A stretch of 9,545 nucleotides of DNA from an uncultured Clostridia bacterium (GCA_937892735.1 CALBGL010000026.1:1-9545); one strand, 5' to 3'; shown: positions 1 to 6,010, counted from the first letter of the stretch. The notes: generated by a model not told the origin, from the sequence alone. Numbers and translations are program-made.

Positions 1-2608
1 AGTTATCTCCCAGCGTAACCGTAAAGTTCCAATCTTTCGACTGGTCAACCGCATTGCCAGAAACTGTCTTGGAAACCGTCAGGCTCCCGGTAGGTTGGTA
101 AGTGTTAGAAATGTCAATTGTGATAATACGGTTTTCTTTATCAATGACAGCCGGTTGGTAAGCTGCCGTAAAATTCTCTGGCACAGGGTTCTCCACAACG
201 GCATAGGAAACCTCGCCCAACGTGTCTGGATCAGGCAGTTCTTTAAATTCGGCTTCCCAGTTGTTATCTGCGCTGAGGGTTACCGGATCGAGGACGGTGT
301 CGCCCACTTTCAGATAAACCGTAACGGGCTGTTTCAAAGCTTCGTCCGCATCGTTCCAGTTCTTTTTCACCTTCAAGGTGTATTCGCGTTCTTTTTCTCC
401 CATGATAACGCCGCCGTTTGTTCCGATACCTCCGCCGCGTTGTGATTGGTTCCCTGTAATCAACAGCGTAGCAGATTTTTGCGCCAGCTCCTTTGCATTG
501 TCGGAAACAACCGCCTTTAAGGCGTAAGGCTCTATGCTGTTTTTGATTTCAGAAATCGGCGTATCGCCAGACTGATAACGTGGAGAAGTGTCGGGGTCTC
601 CCAAAATACCGCTATCCGCCTCAATACCGCCATCCTTATACCAAAGCACCTGTCCGCCGCCTAAAATACGGTTGGCAAGGGTCAGAACATAATTCTGCCC
701 ATCCGTCTTGACAGAAACCACATCGTCGCCCGCGCCGGTTGATGTGTTGTCGTAAATACCTACGCCATTGGTGACAAATACCTCCGTGTCGCCGGTGGGA
801 CAGGCCCATATGCCGCCACCGAGGATGGTCGCCGTGTTATTCGTAACCAGCGCGTCGTAAATGGTCATGACATAGGGGACGGAGCCGACATACACGCCAC
901 CGCCCTGTCGTACGGCTTCATTGTCGCTGATGATTCCGCCTCTGAGCGTGACATTATTGGAGCCGACATAAATTCCGCCGCCACATCCGGCGTCTCCGAA
1001 TTCATTACCTGTTACAGCCTGATTGCCTTGGATCGTGCCGCCATTCATGGTAAACGCAGCTGGAAAAAATCCTGACCATGTTTCAATATCGTAAACGCCC
1101 GCGCCGCCCTGATCGTAATACATATCATAAGCACAGACTCCGCCGCCTATATAAGCGGTGTTATTTTGGATGACGCCTCCATTCATGGTGAATTCCGCCT
1201 GCCCGCAGACCATGACGCCTCCGCCGCCCTGGCCAATCGCGGTATTGCTACTGATTACAGCGCCGTCATACATGATCATTTGGGCCCGTGAAGAAAAATC
1301 AGGGTAAGCGGGCTTGCCGAGAAACACACCGCCGTAAGCCGCCTGATTCCCGGTGATAATGCCGCTGTGCATGTGAAACGCAGAATCTCCATCGTCTGCC
1401 TCAATATATATGGTCGCGTTGTTTAGTGGATCGGTTCCGGTGTTATTAGAAATCACCCCGCCGTACATTTCAAAAACCGCGCCTGCAGACGCATAGATTG
1501 TGCCGCCATATTGACCGGTAAAGGTGTTTCCAGTAATTACGCCGCCGTCCATACGGAACAGAGCATTTTGGCCGAAGACCGTAATAACGCCCGAGCATGT
1601 ACTTGAAGTATCATAATTGCCAGAGATGGTTCCGCCTTCCAAAGTGAAGGTACCTTTCACTAAGACAATCTTTGCCCCATTCCAAAAAGAATGAAAGTTT
1701 TCCCCGTTTATTTTGAGAAGCTCGTCATTGCCCGGCACACTGGTTTTTATCGTCAAAATTCCGCCTTCTGAAACAGAAAACGCAGTCGAAACCCTTGGAT
1801 CAGAAGCGGCCGAGATTGTGCGCGCGGTTCCGTCATCTGTGATGACGATATTTTGCCCGCTTTGGATCGTGACGGTTTGTGTAAATTCCATGTCGCCGCC
1901 CAGCGTAACGACCGTTTCCGTGCCATCCGCTGGTGCGGCGGAAACAGCGGATACAAGTGCTTCAAAATTCGTTACAGTGCCATTTATTGCCGGTGTACCC
2001 CCGATTACCGTATCCAGTGCGTCCAGCTTACTTGTATCAAGCTGCACCGCGCCAGATTTATCCAAAGCTGCAATGCCCATGCACAGCGTCAAATCCGCGC
2101 CATCTACGCCACACACGGGGCAGTCAGTATTGACGGCATCCTCTGTGCAAAGTGTTTCGCAGGCACACTCCGGCCCGGCGGGATCGTCACTACTTTGAGA
2201 ATTGCAGATTTCACACACATAGGTGCAAGGCGTACCCGCAACAGCTGGGGAATAACCGCAGTTTTCGTCATGCTGGTGCTGGCAAGGGGCTCCCTCCACC
2301 GCCGAAGCATACGCGCAGCTCTCCTGATGGTCGATAATCCCGTCAGCATTGATGTCGGTGCAGTTCATGCTGCAGGGAATTTCCTCCGCTGCTGCCACAT
2401 AGCCACAGGCATCGTCGTGGGTATGGTTGCATGGTGTACCCTCGCTGCCCTCGGTATAGCTGCACTCCGCAGTATGCTTCTGGTGATGGAGACACAAAGA
2501 ACCTGCCGTATTTTCTGCATGTGCAGATATAGGCATTGTTCCCGCAATCAACAACACCGCAGAAAGTAATACAAAAAGAACTTTTTTATACGCTCGCTTA
2601 TTTTTCAT
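1..2608 (-). CDS. Secreted beta-helix/Cna-B surface protein, C-terminus beyond window
   Basis: The frame is open from an ATG at 2608 to the left edge, giving 869 residues without a stop. The start has GAGGAGG at 2625-2619, 10 nt upstream, and overlaps the stop of the preceding gene as TGATG. Residues 1-31 form a signal peptide: Lys/Arg-rich start, hydrophobic core, AHA cleavage site. Residues 37-170 are Cys/His-rich, with two close copies of EGxPCxHxHDxxCGY at 56-70 and 105-119 and an EF-hand-like loop at 85-96 (DINADGIIDHQE). Residues about 320-625 hold some ten rungs of the type MxGGxIxxNxA followed by Gly-rich GGGV/I, a right-handed beta-helix pattern. Residues 741-838 are a Cna-B domain whose likely isopeptide residues are K749, E806 and N835. 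Residue 842 onward begins a second Cna-B-like stalk repeat (SLTVSKTVSGN). Such proteins are usually wall-anchored adhesins. The sorting signal, if present, lies outside the window, and the ligand is unknown. Confidence 0.9.
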   Translation of the reverse strand, partial: MKNKRAYKKVLFVLLSAVLLIAGTMPISAHAENTAGSLCLHHQKHTAECSYTEGSEGTPCNHTHDDACGYVAAAEEIPCSMNCTDINADGIIDHQESCAYASAVEGAPCQHQHDENCGYSPAVAGTPCTYVCEICNSQSSDDPAGPECACETLCTEDAVNTDCPVCGVDGADLTLCMGIAALDKSGAVQLDTSKLDALDTVIGGTPAINGTVTNFEALVSAVSAAPADGTETVVTLGGDMEFTQTVTIQSGQNIVITDDGTARTISAASDPRVSTAFSVSEGGILTIKTSVPGNDELLKINGENFHSFWNGAKIVLVKGTFTLEGGTISGNYDTSSTCSGVITVFGQNALFRMDGGVITGNTFTGQYGGTIYASAGAVFEMYGGVISNNTGTDPLNNATIYIEADDGDSAFHMHSGIITGNQAAYGGVFLGKPAYPDFSSRAQMIMYDGAVISSNTAIGQGGGGVMVCGQAEFTMNGGVIQNNTAYIGGGVCAYDMYYDQGGAGVYDIETWSGFFPAAFTMNGGTIQGNQAVTGNEFGDAGCGGGIYVGSNNVTLRGGIISDNEAVRQGGGVYVGSVPYVMTIYDALVTNNTATILGGGIWACPTGDTEVFVTNGVGIYDNTSTGAGDDVVSVKTDGQNYVLTLANRILGGGQVLWYKDGGIEADSGILGDPDTSPRYQSGDTPISEIKNSIEPYALKAVVSDNAKELAQKSATLLITGNQSQRGGGIGTNGGVIMGEKEREYTLKVKKNWNDADEALKQPVTVYLKVGDTVLDPVTLSADNNWEAEFKELPDPDTLGEVSYAVVENPVPENFTAAYQPAVIDKENRIITIDISNTYQPTGSLTVSKTVSGNAVDQSKDWNFTVTLGDN

Positions 2609-2844
2609 CACTGCCTATCCTCCTCTGTGAGATTTTTAAGATATTCTGATGCCTCCTCGACCTTTGAAAAGGTGAGGGCCTTGCTGGTAGTATATGACAC
2701 AGCATCATTCCATTTTTGTATGGTATATTGCCGAACGTCCAAATTATTAAGCGCATTTTTGATGGAATGAAATCTCGTGCATTCTCTCAAATCAGAGATA
2801 AATACACAATCTGTTCCGATGCACAAATACTCTAATAGTTCCAT
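2608..2844 (-). CDS. Unrecognised 78-aa protein of the adhesin operon
   Basis: This small acidic, soluble-looking protein starts at an ATG preceded by AGGAGG (2854-2849, 4 nt spacing). It has no signal peptide or membrane segment. Visible features are an N-terminal stretch with ISDLRE, a central NALNNL...IQKWNDAVSY segment and a helical, Lys/Glu-rich C-terminus. I do not recognise a family. It is translated between an HU-like protein and the large surface protein: the stop of the HU-like gene lies inside its ribosome site, and its own stop overlaps the start of the adhesin gene. That tight packing supports it being a real gene and suggests production in fixed proportion to its neighbours. A regulatory or assembly role for the adhesin is only a guess. 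Confidence 0.75.
   Translation of the reverse strand: MELLEYLCIGTDCVFISDLRECTRFHSIKNALNNLDVRQYTIQKWNDAVSYTTSKALTFSKVEEASEYLKNLTEEDRQ
2619..2625 (-). promoter_or_regulatory. Ribosome binding site of surface protein, inside the upstream gene
   Basis: GAGGAGG lies within the last codons of the 78-aa gene, 10 nt before the ATG at 2608. The TGATG overlap makes translational coupling between the two genes likely. Confidence 0.75.
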
Positions 2845-2852
2845 AATTCCTC

Positions 2853-3068
2853 CTATACTTTGAGTCGTTGTTTCAACCCGTTGTTTTCTTGAAAAACCAC
2901 TTTGTATTTGCTATTCTTGGGTGTTCGTGGAGAATTTTCAGCAAGATCGACTTCATGACCTGCTGATAGTTCATTTGTTATATCCTCCAGAAATTGTGTG
3001 ATGATGCTTTCTCCTACAATTTCTACATATCCCGTCACCTTACTGCAATGTTCCACTAATTCTCCCAA
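2853..3068 (-). CDS. Short HU-like DNA-binding protein
   Basis: The 71-aa product resembles the HU/IHF fold. Residues 1-45 match the helical dimerisation part (ELVEHCSKVTGY ... FLEDITNELSAGHEVDL), and residues 54-71 match the closing strand and C-terminal helix (KYKVVFQENNGLKQRLKV, compare the FKPGKxLKxxV end of HU). The family is usually about 90 aa. The missing part is the long beta-arm with its GRNPxTG tip that inserts into the DNA minor groove, so DNA bending as in classical HU is doubtful. The start is a TTG at 3068: AGGAGG sits 8 nt upstream, an in-frame TAG precedes it, and no ATG or GTG fits. It is the first gene after the riboswitch leader and probably acts in the cytoplasm. HU assignment is from remembered family pattern and is moderately sure; the gene itself is well supported. 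Confidence 0.75.
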   Translation of the reverse strand: MGELVEHCSKVTGYVEIVGESIITQFLEDITNELSAGHEVDLAENSPRTPKNSKYKVVFQENNGLKQRLKV

Positions 3069-3076
3069 TGAATGAT

Positions 3077-3082
3077 CCTCCT
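3077..3082 (-). promoter_or_regulatory. Ribosome binding site fixing the TTG start of the HU-like gene
   Basis: AGGAGG is 8 nt upstream of the TTG at 3068. The reading frame has a TAG just upstream, so no earlier start is possible. Confidence 0.75.
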
Positions 3083-3144
3083 TTCTCTAACGAAACAAGC
3101 AACTAGAGCTTCATCGCCGGTTGCAAGTAATACAACTCCACTCT

Positions 3145-3220
3145 CTGTACCAGCTGCCAACAAGAAATTGTAAGGCCCATGGTTCCTGCGTCACCATCTT
3201 TCGCTGGTTTTGCTAAACAC
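3145..3220 (-). promoter_or_regulatory. Cyclic di-GMP-I (GEMM) riboswitch aptamer
   Basis: Read on the minus strand, this leader carries the GEMM core in order: AGCAAAACC, a stem CCAGC/GATGG closed by a GAAA tetraloop (3202-3199), the joining segment GTGACGCA, then ACCATGGGCC ... GGCAGCTGGT. The second stem pairs ACCA with TGGT, GCC with GGC and ACAA with TTGT around a TTTC loop. The outer stem is short and weak (TGT/ACA). The aptamer sits inside a long 5' leader, with about 75 nt between it and the TTG start of the first gene, and no poly-U terminator is seen between them. The family binds c-di-GMP and often controls adhesion and motility genes, which fits the surface-protein operon here. 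A GEMM-Ib variant that senses cyclic AMP-GMP cannot be excluded by eye. Confidence 0.85.
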
Positions 3221-3295
3221 GATATATCAGACTTTTCCGTTCGTGTGTGATAGAATATTTTTAGGTGTATGATAGTGCTGTTTTTCATCTCTGAG

Positions 3296-3324
3296 AAGAT
3301 AAAATGCTCTGAAATCTATGTAAA
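3296..3324 (-). promoter_or_regulatory. Likely promoter of the riboswitch/adhesin operon
   Basis: On the minus strand TTTACA (3324-3319) and TATCTT (3301-3296) are 17 nt apart, a 5/6 and a 4/6 match to the housekeeping consensus. Transcription would begin near 3289, about 70 nt before the aptamer and 220 nt before the first start codon. No terminator separates it from the recombinase gene, so read-through from there is possible. Confidence 0.5.
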
Positions 3325-3369
3325 AATAGTGACCGATATTTTCTACATTATCCAAGTGAATATTTTCAA

Positions 3370-3966
3370 TTATTTACCATGCACCCAACGCAAGAAGGTG
3401 TCCTGCGCGATAGATAGTTGTCGTGCCGCCTCTCGTGAGGTAATTTTTTCATTTTCCCAATCCTCTTTTAGTTTCCAAAACTGCTCCGGGACATCCTTTC
3501 TTGGCCTCCCAAATTTTACGCCGCGCAGTTTAGCCGCCGCAATTCCTTCCATCTGTCTTTGGTGAATATTTTCCCGTTCTGTCTGTGCCACATACGATAA
3601 AATCTGCAAGACTAAATCGGCCACGAAAGTGCCAGTCAAATCATTGCCTGATTTTCTAGTATCCAGAAGGGGCATATCCAACACCGCCACATTCACCTTT
3701 TTCTCTTTGGTGATAATCCGCCATTGTAGCAGGATTTCCTCATAGTTGCGCCCCAGCCGATCAATGGATTTCACGACCAGAAGATCACCGGGCCGAAGCT
3801 TTTTCAGCAATTTCCGGTATTGGGGCCGATTAAAATCTTTCCCGCTGAGCTTATCCATATAGATGTTTTTCTCCAAAACAGCAAAATCCCGCAAGGCAAG
3901 AAGCTGCCTATCCTCATTCTGTTCTTTGGTTGATACGCGGACATAGCCGTAAGTGTTGCCTTCCAT
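3370..3966 (-). CDS. Serine recombinase of the resolvase/invertase family
   Basis: The 198-aa protein has the small serine recombinase layout. The catalytic domain begins YGYVRVSTKEQ, with nucleophile Ser12 and Arg10. The motif SIDRLGRN (67-74) supplies conserved active-site arginines, and the long helix includes QTERENIHQRQ (128-138). GRPRK (153-157) leads to a C-terminal helix-turn-helix at about 175-195 (ITSREAARQLSIAQDTFLRWV). All parts are present and the length is normal for the family, so the enzyme looks active. AGGAGG lies 8 nt before the ATG. It would cut and rejoin DNA at short inverted sites. It faces away from a broken SprT-like gene, which suggests a mobile-element origin. Whether it acts as resolvase or invertase cannot be told, and I found no clear paired crossover sites. 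Confidence 0.9.
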   Translation of the reverse strand: MEGNTYGYVRVSTKEQNEDRQLLALRDFAVLEKNIYMDKLSGKDFNRPQYRKLLKKLRPGDLLVVKSIDRLGRNYEEILLQWRIITKEKKVNVAVLDMPLLDTRKSGNDLTGTFVADLVLQILSYVAQTERENIHQRQMEGIAAAKLRGVKFGRPRKDVPEQFWKLKEDWENEKITSREAARQLSIAQDTFLRWVHGK

Positions 3967-3996
3967 AATAAAAGCCTCCTATCATTGTTTTTTAAG

Positions 3997-4025
3997 AGTA
4001 TATCTGCTCTCAGTACAATTTTAAA
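3997..4025 (-). promoter_or_regulatory. Likely promoter of the recombinase gene
   Basis: On the minus strand TTTAAA (4025-4020) and TATACT (4002-3997) are separated by 17 nt, 4/6 and 5/6 matches. The start codon follows about 30 nt downstream of the -10 box. Confidence 0.45.
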
Positions 4026-4163
4026 GGAAATGCTGTGTTCTTTGTCGTTTCGACTTCCGCAAATCCTTTATGAAAATTCTTTGAAATAGAGTTTACTTTT
4101 ACATTGGGAATATGTAAGCTGTGTCTCACAGAATTAAAAGATAATTTTGAGGAGGACGCAGCT

Positions 4164-4511
4164 ATGCTACAAATTTCTGAGATCGTAAAAAAACGAGGCT
4201 ATGTTTGACTGTTTCAACCAGCATTTTTATCTCGGAGAGCTTACCCGCCCAGCCATCACCATATTGCCGGACGAAAGGCGCAGAGCCTATGGCTGGTGCA
4301 GTATCAACGAGATATGGAACGCCAGTGACGAGACATATCGGAAGATCAATCTCTGCGCCGAGCACTTTAACCGGCCCATTCAGGAACTGACCGCCATACT
4401 TTTGCACGAGATGCCCATCTGCACAACTTGGAACATGGAGTACAGGACATAAGCAATAACGGCTACTACCACAACCTGAAATTTTTCTGCCACAATGAAT
4501 TGAGGCAATGA
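4164..4511 (+). pseudogene. SprT-like zinc metallopeptidase, two frameshifts, truncated
   Basis: An ATG at 4164 has GAGGAGG 8 nt upstream but meets a TGA after 14 codons. Removing one A from the A7 run at 4187-4193 joins this start to the frame beginning MFDCFNQHF at 4201. That frame runs through RAYGW and TAILLHEM, then shifts at 4413. Reading one base back gives HLHNLEHG and GYYHNLKFF, so a lost G after the ATG codon would restore HEMAHLHN, the HExxH zinc site. The repaired product is about 115 aa: N-terminal helix, YG strand region, HExxH helix, and the YHNxxF motif typical of SprT-like proteins. The usual C-terminal part is missing, as the frame ends in NELRQ. Relatives of this kind are common on Firmicute plasmids and conjugative elements. 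Base-calling errors at the A run could explain the first lesion. Confidence 0.8.
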
Positions 4512-4599
4512 CCGAAGAGTTTTCACTGCTGGCTTGCGATACCAGAAAACAAGGCACCGGCGGAAAAGCACATGAAATAAGGCTTTTCGGGACAAATAC

Positions 4600-4632
4600 A
4601 AAAACAGCCCTCCGATTTGGAAGACTGTTTTT
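4600..4632 (-). terminator. Intrinsic terminator between convergent genes
   Basis: AAAAACAG and CTGTTTTT form the outer arms. In the minus-strand RNA the stem CAGTCTTCC/GGAGGGCTG pairs at all nine positions, with G-U pairs, and is followed by TTTTT. In the plus-strand RNA two mismatches remain, so it fits the acetyltransferase direction best but may stop both directions. Confidence 0.7.
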
Positions 4633-4686
4633 ATTATGAAAGTTTATTCCTTAATATGAGTAAAAAGGCAGGAAATCGAAAATGTA

Positions 4687-4745
4687 ATATGCTCCTTTTA
4701 TGAGAGACAGTGAAAAAACAAACTGTCATCATGAAGAGAGCATAT
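4687..4745. repeat. 59-bp imperfect palindrome
   Basis: ATATGCTC (4687-4694) mirrors GAGCATAT (4738-4745). Inside it ATGA pairs with TCAT and GACAGT (4706-4711) with ACTGTC (4722-4727), around a 10-nt A-rich loop. The TTTT/GAAG segment also pairs when G-U pairs are allowed, giving a nearly continuous stem of over 20 pairs. It lies about 80 nt past the acetyltransferase stop. It could be a small mobile stem-loop element, an RNA-processing hairpin or an operator. No poly-U follows it closely, so it is not a standard terminator. Confidence 0.7.
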
Positions 4746-4824
4746 CATTATGGCTTTCCTGCTCGGTAGTTCTACTGTAAAAGTAGCGATTATTGAATTG
4801 TTATTGAGTGCTACAAACTGAGAT

Positions 4825-5307
4825 TTACAAAACTAACTCCATAAGAATGTATTCGTTCTCCCCTATTGTAATAAACCCATTCTTTTTCCAAAAAGCATGA
4901 CTTTGAGGATTGCTCCTATCCACCCCAAGGCGAATAATTCTGCAGCCTATTTTTTTCAAGTATATACTACACTCCTTGATAATTTCTGAACCAACACCTT
5001 TATTCTGGTATCCTAAATTCATCATAAACAATCCGATGTAAGCAATGCCTTTTTCCGGATAATCGAGAATCAAATCCATGATTGCTACCAAAATTTTATT
5101 TTCAAAAAAGCCAATATAAAATTTGTCATTATAATCTTTACCAGGCGGAAGTGCATGCATATCTTCTAATATACTTTCCCTTGTGACCAGCGGAGGATGG
5201 AATTGATAAAAAATCTTGTTTTCGCAACATAAATCATATATTCGCTCCACATCTTCTGTCCCTAGCTTACGCACATGAAATGCGTTCGATAACAATTCTA
5301 TTTCCAT
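4825..5307 (-). CDS. GNAT-family N-acetyltransferase
   Basis: The protein has the GNAT fold: an N-terminal strand-helix part, then FYIGFFENKILVAIMDLIL strands, then the acetyl-CoA binding motif GYQNKGVGSEII (Q-x-x-G-x-G, residues about 99-110), and the motif B segment NPQSHAFWKKNGF near the C-terminus. It would transfer an acetyl group from acetyl-CoA to a small-molecule or protein amine in the cytoplasm; the substrate is not visible. I chose the ATG at 5307 (160 aa) over the one two codons upstream at 5313. AAGGAG (5320-5315) is 7 nt from the former but only 1 nt from the latter. The gene appears to be a single transcription unit with its own promoter and a terminator near 4600. Confidence 0.9.
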   Translation of the reverse strand: MEIELLSNAFHVRKLGTEDVERIYDLCCENKIFYQFHPPLVTRESILEDMHALPPGKDYNDKFYIGFFENKILVAIMDLILDYPEKGIAYIGLFMMNLGYQNKGVGSEIIKECSIYLKKIGCRIIRLGVDRSNPQSHAFWKKNGFITIGENEYILMELVL

Positions 5308-5314
5308 GCGCATT

Positions 5315-5320
5315 CTCCTT
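5315..5320 (-). promoter_or_regulatory. Ribosome binding site deciding the acetyltransferase start
   Basis: AAGGAG is 7 nt from the ATG at 5307 but abuts the ATG at 5313, which favours the shorter 160-aa product. Confidence 0.65.
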
Positions 5321-5330
5321 TTTTAATCCC

Positions 5331-5359
5331 ATTTTAACATAGCCCCTTTTATACCACAA
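5331..5359 (-). promoter_or_regulatory. Likely promoter of the acetyltransferase gene
   Basis: On the minus strand TTGTGG (5359-5354) and TAAAAT (5336-5331) are 17 nt apart. The -10 box matches 5/6 and the -35 box 3/6. The start codon lies about 23 nt downstream. Confidence 0.5.
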
Positions 5360-5481
5360 CTCATGGCGTGGATCAATCTCTATGACCTAGAAAGCAGCCA
5401 AGCTATTCCCACCTCTTATAGTTTTTTTGCACCCTGGGATCACAGTACATGCGGATTGGCCCTTCCAGCAGATTCTGCATC

Positions 5482-5510
5482 TGGACAAAAAACAGCTGAA
5501 ATGCTATACT
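5482..5510 (+). promoter_or_regulatory. Likely promoter of the cysteine-rich protein and LysR remnant
   Basis: TGGACA (5482-5487) and TATACT (5505-5510) are separated by 17 nt, both 5/6 matches to consensus. Transcription would start near 5517, with AAGGAGA at 5527-5533 ahead of the GTG start. Confidence 0.65.
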
Positions 5511-5542
5511 GATGGTGCTTTTAAGAAAGGAGACGATAGTAA

Positions 5543-5818
5543 GTGAAGGCTTGTTCTCACTTTTTTTCTAATGATCATTGTGAGTTTTTCCCCTGCCACA
5601 AGGTGGCCGATTCCCATCATTTTAACTGTCTGTTTTGCTATTGCCCTCTTTATGTACTAGGCTCAAACTGCGGCGGCCATTTTTCCTATCTGGAAGATGG
5701 TACCAAAGATTGCAGCGATTGTCTATATCCCCATCTTCCTGAAAATTATGTAAAAATCATCACTAGATATCCAGAAATCAAGCAGGTCTTACAACGCATT
5801 GAGGAGATACAGAAATGA
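5543..5818 (+). CDS. Cysteine-rich small-domain protein
   Basis: The 91-aa product matches the cysteine-rich small domain family. It begins HFFSNDHCEFFPCHK, followed by the dense NCLFCYCPLY segment (28-37), GSNCGGHF (40-47) and KDCSDCLYPHLPENY (55-69). Ten cysteines and several histidines in this spacing point to a metal site. The family is often found beside or fused to cobalamin (adenosylcobinamide) metabolism genes, but none is visible here, so that link is only family knowledge. The start is a GTG with AAGGAG about 10 nt upstream. No ATG fits, and the alignment begins right at the start. Its stop overlaps the start of a LysR fragment as ATGA, so the two were probably translated together. 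Confidence 0.85.
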   Translation: MKACSHFFSNDHCEFFPCHKVADSHHFNCLFCYCPLYVLGSNCGGHFSYLEDGTKDCSDCLYPHLPENYVKIITRYPEIKQVLQRIEEIQK

Positions 5819-5967
5819 CATTGTTGCAGCTCAAATATGTCATTACGGTGACTTCCTCCCAAACCATCCGCAAAGCGGCCGAAGAACTCTATATTACACA
5901 ACCCAGTTTGACCGCCTCTATTAAACGAAAGCGTATGGAGCTGACCGTTTTTATATCTATTCTATAG
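5815..5967 (+). pseudogene. LysR-type regulator, truncated after the DNA-binding helix
   Basis: The ATG at 5815 overlaps the TGA of the cysteine-rich gene. The frame encodes 50 aa, of which residues 1-37 are a clear LysR N-terminus: LLQLKYVITV, then the winged-helix HTH with IRKAAEELYITQPSLTASIK. After SIK the usual LEKELG-type wing and linker are replaced by an unrelated tail (RKRMELTVFISIL) and a TAG. A full LysR is about 300 aa, so the effector-binding domain is gone, most likely by a deletion ending near 5925. The sequence from 5925 to 6005 has an open frame in another phase (YGADRFYIYSIDAVLIY) that may be leftover 3' coding sequence, but I cannot assign it. The remnant probably has no regulatory function. 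Confidence 0.8.
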
Positions 5968-6010
5968 ATGCAGTCCTCATATACTGCCGGCTATCTGAAT
6001 CATAAAATCA

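Larger units (their letters stand above)
4512..4824. other. Gene-free stretch between SprT remnant and acetyltransferase
   Basis: Apart from the terminator at 4600-4632 and the palindrome at 4687-4745, I see no supported gene. A 43-codon frame from 4508 has no recognisable content. The part up to about 4590 may be decayed 3' sequence of the metallopeptidase gene. Confidence 0.5.

Noticed and set aside
1713..2569. Long plus-strand frames of 161 and 238 codons
   Set aside because: They are antisense to the surface-protein gene, whose frame is supported by a signal peptide, repeats and domains; they have no such content.
3103..3288. 61-aa minus-strand frame upstream of the HU-like gene
   Set aside because: It translates through the riboswitch aptamer; the RNA signature explains the sequence conservation better, and no ribosome site fits its start.
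3069..3369. Invertible promoter controlled by the recombinase
   Set aside because: I found no pair of inverted repeats flanking the promoter or riboswitch.
4187..4193. Programmed ribosomal frameshift at the A7 run
   Set aside because: A -1 shift leads to the wrong frame; a +1 event or a lost A is needed, and the second lesion remains, so decay or sequencing error is simpler.
4162..4601. Minus-strand frames of 131 and 73 codons over the SprT remnant
   Set aside because: They are antisense to clearly recognisable SprT-like coding sequence.
5363..5509. 48-codon plus-strand frame starting MAWINLYDL
   Set aside because: No ribosome site, no known family, and its 3' end overlaps the -10 box of a good promoter; it may be a decayed fragment.
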